From an uncultured cyanobacterium (GTDB lineage: Bacteria > Cyanobacteriota > Cyanobacteriia > Phormidesmidales > Phormidesmidaceae), in the NCBI GenBank assembly GCA_938029995.1, contig CALHGI010000276.1, positions 1-14,829 on the forward strand: DNA of 14,829 bases, written 5' to 3'. The notes below the pieces were generated by a model that worked only from the letters and a program-made list of their open reading frames with translations, ran no database searches and was not told the origin of the DNA. This document shows, piece by piece, positions 1 to 4,913 of this stretch (positions are counted from its first letter, which is position 1; the number at the start of each line of letters is the position of its first letter). The position numbers and the translations under genes are program-made.

Positions 1-1072
1 CATTTATCCGGCCAGGATTAGGTCGGAAATTATGATCGGGGTCCTCAGCATTGATCCGACATTCAATCGCATGTCCTTTCAAGACAATATCGTCTTGGGT
101 AAAGCTAAGGCGCTCCCCTTGGGCCACCCGGATTTGCTCACCAATCAGATCAATCCCCGTCACCATTTCAGTCACCGGATGCTCCACTTGAATCCGGGTA
201 TTCATCTCCATAAAGTAGAAGTTACCCTGGGCATCCACCAAAAACTCCACGGTGCCCGCCCCCACATAGTTAATGGCCTTAGCCGCCCGCACCGCCGCAT
301 CGCCCATTTTTTGTCGCAGCACTGGATCAAGGGCCGGGCTAGGGGCTTCTTCAAGCAATTTTTGATGGCGGCGCTGAATCGAGCAGTCCCGTTCCCCCAG
401 GTGCACCACATTGCCATAACTATCGGCCAAAATCTGAAACTCAATGTGGCGGGGATTCTCCACAAACTTTTCTAGATAGACGCCACCATTACCAAAGGCG
501 GCTTCAGCCTCCCCTTGGGCCGAAAGAAATAGCTTGGTCATATCGCCCGCTTCCCGCACCAGCCGCATGCCACGACCGCCGCCCCCCGCCGTGGCCTTCA
601 CCATAACGGGATAACCAATGTCAGCCGCCAAGGCCGCCGCTTGATCTGGACTGTCTAACAACCCCTGGCTACCAGGCACCGTCGGCACCTTCACCCGTTG
701 CATAGTGGATTTAGCGGTGGACTTATCCCCCATGGCCCGCATGGCCGCAGAGGATGGACCAATAAATACAATTTTGTGGTCAGCGCAGATGTCGACAAAG
801 CGATCATTCTCGGCCAAGAAACCATAGCCAGGGTGAATGGCGCTGGCCCCAGTGGTCATGGCAGCAGCAATAATGTTGGGAACGTTGAGGTAACTTCGAC
901 TGCTCGGCGCTTCACCAATGCAGACCGCCTCGTCAGCTAGCTGAACATGGAGGGCATGGCGATCGATGGTGGAATGAACTGCTACGGTCGCTATTCCCAT
1001 TTCCTCACAGGTGCGCAAGATTCTTAGTGCGATTTCACCTCGGTTTGCAATCAAGATTTTCGAAAAGCGCAT
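1..1072 (-). CDS. accC: Biotin carboxylase subunit of acetyl-CoA carboxylase, N-terminal 357 residues (partial)
   Basis: ATP-dependent carboxylation of the biotin carried on BCCP, the first half-reaction of acetyl-CoA carboxylase, committing carbon to fatty acid synthesis in the cytoplasm. Reading the minus strand from the ATG at 1072, the protein opens with [18 protein letters not shown], the typical start of the biotin-carboxylase N-terminal domain. The glycine-rich ATP-grasp loop ([11 protein letters not shown]) lies near 550-595. The metal-binding segment VEFLVD...[18 protein letters not shown] lies near 165-230, and the ECRINAEDP motif near 35-60. The frame is open to base 1, so about 90 residues of the usual roughly 448 (end of the C-terminal domain) lie outside the window. 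No frameshift is seen. Nothing in the window is co-transcribed with it; a tRNA starts divergently 213 bp away. The identification is secure; only the end is missing. Confidence 0.97.
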   Translation of the reverse strand, partial: MRFSKILIANRGEIALRILRTCEEMGIATVAVHSTIDRHALHVQLADEAVCIGEAPSSRSYLNVPNIIAAAMTTGASAIHPGYGFLAENDRFVDICADHKIVFIGPSSAAMRAMGDKSTAKSTMQRVKVPTVPGSQGLLDSPDQAAALAADIGYPVMVKATAGGGGRGMRLVREAGDMTKLFLSAQGEAEAAFGNGGVYLEKFVENPRHIEFQILADSYGNVVHLGERDCSIQRRHQKLLEEAPSPALDPVLRQKMGDAAVRAAKAINYVGAGTVEFLVDAQGNFYFMEMNTRIQVEHPVTEMVTGIDLIGEQIRVAQGERLSFTQDDIVLKGHAIECRINAEDPDHNFRPNPGRIN

Positions 1073-1104
1073 CAGCTAGTCACTACCTTAGGGAAACTGT
1101 TGTA

Positions 1105-1121
1105 CCTATGTGCATCATAGG
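1105..1121. repeat. 17-bp dyad in the accC leader
   Basis: CCTATG, 5-nt spacer, CATAGG forms a perfect 6-bp inverted repeat 33 bp upstream of the accC start codon. On the minus strand the same stretch contains TATGAT, a possible -10, but I see no matching -35 at 16-18 bp. It could be an operator or chance; no regulator can be named. Confidence 0.3.
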
Positions 1122-1259
1122 ATGGAAGCTGATCCTACCACGCGGACTTCCCTGGAATAGTCGCCCACAATAGGTTACGTCCTGGCTTTCCCTTAGATGG
1201 GTAAATAACCAAACAAAACTCGTCATGGAAGGAGCTGTTTGTGGTTTACTGTTATATGC

Positions 1260-1278
1260 TGCTGAGCGATTCTCAGCA
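1260..1278 (+). other. Hairpin in the 5' leader of tRNA-Leu
   Basis: TGCTGAG, loop CGATT, CTCAGCA gives a perfect 7-bp stem ending 7 nt before the first base of the tRNA. TATATG at 1253-1258 just before it could be a -10 element, but without a clear -35. If transcription starts upstream, this hairpin would sit in the leader removed by RNase P. Confidence 0.35.
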
Positions 1279-1285
1279 CAATTCT

Positions 1286-1367
1286 GCGGATGTGGTGGAA
1301 TTGGTAGACACGCACGCTTGAGGGGCGTGTGGCTTATGCCATGCGAGTTCGATTCTCGCCATCCGCA
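1286..1367 (+). tRNA. tRNA-Leu, anticodon GAG
   Basis: An 82-nt class II tRNA. The acceptor stem is GCGGATG/CATCCGC with discriminator A at 1367. The D-arm region contains TGGTGGAATTGGTAGACA. The anticodon stem CACGC/GCGTG (1313-1317 and 1325-1329) encloses the loop TTGAGGG with anticodon GAG at 1320-1322, reading CUC and CUU leucine codons. The variable arm is TGGC-TTAT-GCCA, and the T arm is GCGAG-TTCGATT-CTCGC. The 3' CCA is not encoded (TTG follows). A T8 run (1371-1378) and then a strong hairpin terminator follow, so it appears to be a single-gene unit. Confidence 0.97.
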
Positions 1368-1383
1368 TTGTTTTTTTTAACCG

Positions 1384-1430
1384 GTTCCCCCGTCTGTTGC
1401 GATGCATCCATCAGGCGGGGGAACTTTTTT
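1384..1430 (+). terminator. Intrinsic terminator after tRNA-Leu
   Basis: A 13-bp stem, GTTCCCCCGTCTG (1384-1396) with CAGGCGGGGGAAC (1412-1424), has one G-U pair and a 15-nt loop. It is followed directly by T6 (1425-1430). It ends the tRNA transcript and insulates the chorismate lyase gene. Confidence 0.93.
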
Positions 1431-1535
1431 GGGCAGCCTTGGGCTCAAACAGCGGCAGAACCTAGGACAAATCCATACACCTGGTTCACGGCTTAGGCGT
1501 TTTTCCTAACGGGAAGCAACAGGATTGAACTGGGA

Positions 1536-1562
1536 CATGATCTATCATGAAAACAGTCATGA
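1536..1562 (+). promoter_or_regulatory. CATGA-repeat cluster upstream of the chorismate lyase gene
   Basis: CATGAT-CT-ATCATG (1536-1549) is a perfect 6-2-6 dyad. It is followed by TCATGA palindromes at 1545-1550 and 1557-1562, one helical turn (12 bp) apart, so CATGA occurs at 1536, 1546 and 1558. The cluster ends 16 bp before the TTG start at 1579. The arrangement suggests a protein-binding site at or just downstream of a promoter; the binding protein is unknown. Confidence 0.35.
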
Positions 1563-1578
1563 ATTTTTGTAAACTGTT

Positions 1579-2247
1579 TTGACCTCAACCCTTGAACCAT
1601 CGCCGAAGACGCCAAAAGCCATTCGGCCTATTACCCATGCCCCAGCGGGGGCTCAGTCCCTAGCCGCCCCACCCTCCAGTTGGCATGCCCTAGACATGCT
1701 GTGGCAAGGGGATGAAACGGTTGTCAAAAAAGGGCTACCCCATGACCAGCTATCGCCAGCGTGGCAAATTCTCATGCTGGGGGACGGCTCCCCCACTCGC
1801 CACTTGCAGCTGCTAACGAGAGAACCCACCGAGGTGGATGTAATTGATATGTCTTTGGTGGGGATGGGTAACGATGGTGCCCCACCGCTGATCAGCCATG
1901 TCCCCGGCCCCCGACTTAGGCGACAGGTGTGGTTGCGTACGGCCTCTGGGCAGCGGTTAGCCTATGCCACCTCCTGGTGGGAAGCCAGCCATGTGGATGA
2001 ATATTTGAAGAATCGTTCCTTGCCCATTTGGGCGAGCCTAGCCAATCTCCGAACGGAGCTTTATCGAGATATTCAAGGGATATATTACGGTTGGAGCCCG
2101 GCCCTAGAGGAGGCGTTTGACCAGCGGGGGCCGTTTTGGGGCCGTCATTATCTGTTTTGGCACCATGGCAAACCCCTCACACTAATATATGAGGTGTTTT
2201 CGCCCTATCTGATGCGGTACTTGGGTCCCATGCGCTCATCCCAGTAG
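1579..2247 (+). CDS. Chorismate lyase (DUF98 family), 4-hydroxybenzoate synthesis
   Basis: Converts chorismate to 4-hydroxybenzoate plus pyruvate, the entry to the plastoquinone head group in cyanobacteria; a cytoplasmic enzyme. Family hallmarks are visible: WQILMLGDGSPTRHLQLLT (residues 62-80), EVDVIDMS (85-92), the RRQVWLR strand (114-120), PIWASL and LYRDI (149-165), and the C-terminal block RGPFWGRHYLFW...PLTLIYEVFSPYLMRYLG (183-216). Glu205 in IYEVFSP is a plausible counterpart of the conserved acid of UbiC-type lyases. Length fits the family. The start is uncertain: an in-frame stop at 1570-1572 leaves TTG 1579 or ATG 1696 (residue 40). Residues 1-39 are Pro/Ala-rich and not obviously conserved, and neither start has a good Shine-Dalgarno. 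An 11-codon ORF from ATG 1547 ends in a TGA overlapping the TTG. It is transcribed alone, convergent with the DUF2256 gene. Confidence 0.85.
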   Translation: MTSTLEPSPKTPKAIRPITHAPAGAQSLAAPPSSWHALDMLWQGDETVVKKGLPHDQLSPAWQILMLGDGSPTRHLQLLTREPTEVDVIDMSLVGMGNDGAPPLISHVPGPRLRRQVWLRTASGQRLAYATSWWEASHVDEYLKNRSLPIWASLANLRTELYRDIQGIYYGWSPALEEAFDQRGPFWGRHYLFWHHGKPLTLIYEVFSPYLMRYLGPMRSSQ

Positions 2248-2286
2248 GGGGTCCGCATGCATCGTCCCGGCTGGCCAACCCATTCA

Positions 2287-2454
2287 TTATTTATCGGTTG
2301 GTTTGATAATGTGACTGCGACGTTTTCGGCATCGTTCAGAACAGTACTTTACTTCATCCCAGCAGTCGGCCCATTTTTTGCGCCAGGTGAATGGCCGTTG
2401 GCAGACGGCACAGGTTTTTGTAGGTAAATCAGACTTGCGACGTTGACGGGCCAT
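2287..2454 (-). CDS. DUF2256 small zinc-ribbon-like protein
   Basis: A 55-residue basic protein with paired cysteines: CAVC (15, 18) followed by [10 protein letters not shown], then YCSERC (38, 42) followed by RKRR. The two CxxC/CxxxC knuckles imply a bound zinc. The RPF-W-KKW-W-V-YCS-RCR pattern is that of DUF2256, a family of unknown function common in cyanobacteria and proteobacteria. The ATG at 2454 is chosen because the family normally begins a few residues before the LPxKxC segment, and GGA lies about 10 nt upstream. A GTG at 2490 would add 12 unconserved residues. The 3' end faces the chorismate lyase gene with a 39-bp gap, and its 5' end is divergent from trmJ. Role unknown; nucleic-acid binding would fit the charge but is inference. 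Confidence 0.85.
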   Translation of the reverse strand: MARQRRKSDLPTKTCAVCQRPFTWRKKWADCWDEVKYCSERCRKRRSHIIKPTDK

Positions 2455-2560
2455 TTGATGAAATCCAGAAAGATCTAGGACGGTGCTCACGGTATGCTCA
2501 GAAGCTAAACCATTTAACTGTTCAATTCACCTCTGTTTTTCCGGTGAGACAATCTTAGGT

Positions 2561-2568
2561 GCGATCGC
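2561..2568. repeat. HIP1 octamer GCGATCGC (one of six in the window)
   Basis: The palindrome GCGATCGC occurs at 2561, 4415, 4570, 6150, 8702 and 13696. The copy given here directly abuts the trmJ ATG, where a Shine-Dalgarno would normally be. This density is a known signature of many cyanobacterial genomes and supports the taxonomic reading. Confidence 0.95.
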
Positions 2569-3369
2569 ATGTCCTCTTCCCCCCCACTATCCCAACTACG
2601 CATTGTACTAGTGGAACCCGCTGGCCCCTTAAATATTGGTTCAGTGGCACGGGTGATGAAAAACTTCGGCCTGACCCAGCTTGTCTTAGTTAACCCCCAC
2701 GGCGACCCCCACAGCGACGATGCGAGGCAAATGGCCGTCCACGCCTACGACATCATTGAACGCGCAACGACGGTAGATTCGCTCCCCGCCGCCCTGGCCA
2801 ACTGTCAGCGGGCCATCGCCACCACCGCCCGAAGCCGCGATTTGCAAACTCCCCTCGAATCACCAGAACTAGCCCTCCCCTGGCTGCTGGAGTCCCCCGC
2901 CCCCAGCGCCCTGATTTTCGGCCCAGAAGATCGCGGGCTGAATAACGACGAACTGCTGCAAGCCCAACGCTTTACTAAAATTGACACCCGCCCCCCCTAT
3001 GAATCCCTAAACTTAGCTCAAGCAGTGGCCATTTGCTGCTATGAGCTTTCTAGGGTGGGGCACCGGCCTGTAACCCAGGCCCCTGGGCCAGGACTACCCC
3101 AGGAGGAATCGAGCACACCACCGAGCCCAGCCTTGGCTTCCCTCGACCAAATTGACGGTTACTACCAACACTTAGAGTCGATCCTATTAAAAATCGGCTA
3201 TCTTTATCCCCATACGGCTCCTAGCCGCATGCGCAAATTTCGACAGCTCGGTCATCGAGCCACCCTCTCAGTCCAGGATGTAGCCATGCTCCGAGGCATC
3301 CTTCGACAAATCGACTGGGCAACCACTCCCCATCTACCCCATCACCCCCCCGATTCAAACACCCCCTAG
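2569..3369 (+). CDS. trmJ: tRNA (cytidine/uridine-32 2'-O)-methyltransferase, SpoU/TrmJ type
   Basis: A SPOUT-fold methyltransferase transferring methyl from AdoMet to the ribose 2'-OH, most likely of tRNA nucleotide 32. SpoU motif 1 is EPAGPLNIGSVARVMKNFG (16-34), with the expected Asn22 and Arg28. Motif 2 is IFGPEDRGLNNDEL (116-129), and motif 3 is YESLNLAQAVAI (144-155), which forms the trefoil-knot cofactor site. The C-terminal helical segment LESILLKIGYLYP...LRGILRQIDW (202-250) is the TrmJ-type extension. The length of 266 residues is normal. The ATG at 2569 directly follows a HIP1 octamer, and no Shine-Dalgarno is visible. It is divergent from the DUF2256 gene and 60 bp upstream of the serine hydrolase on the same strand, possibly one transcript. 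The exact target base is inferred from family, not shown. Confidence 0.92.
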   Translation: MSSSPPLSQLRIVLVEPAGPLNIGSVARVMKNFGLTQLVLVNPHGDPHSDDARQMAVHAYDIIERATTVDSLPAALANCQRAIATTARSRDLQTPLESPELALPWLLESPAPSALIFGPEDRGLNNDELLQAQRFTKIDTRPPYESLNLAQAVAICCYELSRVGHRPVTQAPGPGLPQEESSTPPSPALASLDQIDGYYQHLESILLKIGYLYPHTAPSRMRKFRQLGHRATLSVQDVAMLRGILRQIDWATTPHLPHHPPDSNTP

Positions 3370-3429
3370 GCAGCCATCCCCAATCCCCCCAGCTCCCTAA
3401 GGGCAACGATTAGCAATGTGTTCACACCC

Positions 3430-4767
3430 ATGACGGATTCACAACAACCTCCTTCCAAATCACGCCGAGCTGGACGATCACGACGGCAACGACGGCCCAA
3501 CCCGGCTGCTGGGGGCAGACCCAATACCGGCCGACTACGGGCCATCAAACTACCCCAGCCCCCCGGCCGATCGAAATCGCCGAATAATGCGGCCACTGGC
3601 ATGTTTGGAGACATGGTTGATCCCTCCCGCCATGTCCGGCGTACGCGGCGGAATTCGCGCACGGGCTGGCCCCCCGAACCCAAGTCATCCCTGCTGCCAA
3701 AGCTACCAAAGCCGTTAATTTACGGTATCCGCCTTCTGATTATTGGACTAGGGGTAGCCGCCATTGCCGGTACGGTGCTATCGGTGCTCACCCCCACTAA
3801 TCAGCCCTTCGCCAACGGCACCGCCGCCGAGACCCAATCAACGGTCACCGCCGAAGACGCTGTCGAAGACAATGTCATGCCCCGCACCCATGAGCTGTCC
3901 GAATTAAAAACCCGTTTGGTGGAGCTCCAGGAACTGATTCCTGAACTCGCCCCCAGCATCTATGTCTTTGACTTAGACACGGGCAACTACGTAGATATCT
4001 CAGGGACTGCAGCCATTTCAGCAGCCAGTACGATCAAGCTACCGATCTTAGTAGCCTTCTTTAAAGCGGTGGATGAGGGAAAAATCACCGTGGATCAGGC
4101 CATGGCCATACAGTCGAGCCAAATTGTGGGCGGTTCTGGCGACATGCAAACCCAGCCACCGGGAACGCGGTATACCGCCCTGGAAGTAGCCACCCAAATG
4201 ATTATCAACAGTGATAATACGGCCACTAACATGATGATCGATCTGCTAGGGGGGGCTGCCGTCCTGAATCAGCAATTTACGGACTGGGGGCTCAGTGCCA
4301 CGGTCCTGAACAATCCCCTACCGGACCTGGAAGGCACTAATACCACCAGTACTCGGGATTTGGTCCGCATGTTCGCCCATCTACATCAGGGGGAGATTGT
4401 CAGTCTGCGCTCCCGCGATCGCATGATGAATATCCTGCAGCGCACCTACAATAAAAACCTCTTACCTACAGGGGTGGAGGAGACCACGGTCAGCTACAAC
4501 AAAACCGGCGACATTGGGAGCATCCTGGGGGATGTGGCCCTGATGGATTTATCGAATGGCAAACGATATGCGATCGCAACACTGGTCCAGCGCCCCGACA
4601 ACGATGGCCGGGCCCGCGAATTGATCCGCCGCATCTCCCAAACGGTTTATCAGACCATGAATAACGCCATTCCCGTGATTAAACCCGGCGACCCAACCCC
4701 TGAAACCGTCTCTCCAGAAGCGCCCCAACCCGACAGCAGCACTCCGGAACCCGCTCCAGCGGAATAG
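3430..4767 (+). CDS. Membrane-anchored beta-lactamase-fold serine hydrolase
   Basis: A 445-residue protein from ATG 3430; GTG 3418 is an alternative that adds 4 residues. Order of parts: an Arg/Pro-rich cytoplasmic region (1-95), one hydrophobic helix about 98-120 (IYGIRLLIIGLGVAAIAG), a short acidic linker, the catalytic domain about 150-410, and a Pro/Ser/Glu tail. The three catalytic boxes of the class A beta-lactamase/PBP fold are present: S200-T-I-K203, S261-D-N263 and K358-T-G360. Most cyanobacterial members are annotated beta-lactamase-like or serine hydrolase. The segment where the omega loop should be (LPDLEGTNTTSTRDL, about 297-311) is short, so an equivalent of the deacylating Glu166 is doubtful. 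True beta-lactamase activity is therefore unproven, and peptidoglycan peptide processing is equally possible. It lies between trmJ and the CapA-like gene; two HIP1 octamers lie inside the gene. Confidence 0.87.
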   Translation: MTDSQQPPSKSRRAGRSRRQRRPNPAAGGRPNTGRLRAIKLPQPPGRSKSPNNAATGMFGDMVDPSRHVRRTRRNSRTGWPPEPKSSLLPKLPKPLIYGIRLLIIGLGVAAIAGTVLSVLTPTNQPFANGTAAETQSTVTAEDAVEDNVMPRTHELSELKTRLVELQELIPELAPSIYVFDLDTGNYVDISGTAAISAASTIKLPILVAFFKAVDEGKITVDQAMAIQSSQIVGGSGDMQTQPPGTRYTALEVATQMIINSDNTATNMMIDLLGGAAVLNQQFTDWGLSATVLNNPLPDLEGTNTTSTRDLVRMFAHLHQGEIVSLRSRDRMMNILQRTYNKNLLPTGVEETTVSYNKTGDIGSILGDVALMDLSNGKRYAIATLVQRPDNDGRARELIRRISQTVYQTMNNAIPVIKPGDPTPETVSPEAPQPDSSTPEPAPAE

Positions 4768-4819
4768 GGCCAAATCCCGTTTGCGTAGCTAGTATTTACA
4801 AAAAACCGTATTAACACCG

Positions 4820-4847
4820 TTGACAAGATGGGCATCCTTGATACAAT
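4820..4847 (+). promoter_or_regulatory. Sigma-70-type promoter for the CapA-like gene
   Basis: TTGACA at 4820-4825 (perfect -35), a 16-bp spacer and TACAAT at 4842-4847 (5 of 6 for -10). A start near 4854-4856 would give a leader of about 60 nt to the ATG at 4914. It lies in the 146-bp gap after the serine hydrolase gene, so the CapA-like gene can be transcribed independently. Confidence 0.75.
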
Positions 4848-4913
4848 CTGTCACACAAGTTCGGGGATTTAGTAGTCCATCTACACTCTGATACCTGTCA
4901 GCGCTAGAGGAAT

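Noticed and set aside
32..475. Plus-strand open frame of 147 codons
   Set aside because: It lies wholly antisense to the clearly conserved accC frame and its translation has no recognisable motifs.
3418..3429. GTG start for the serine hydrolase
   Set aside because: The ATG 12 bp downstream is a stronger start codon and the four extra residues add no recognisable signal; neither start has a clear Shine-Dalgarno.
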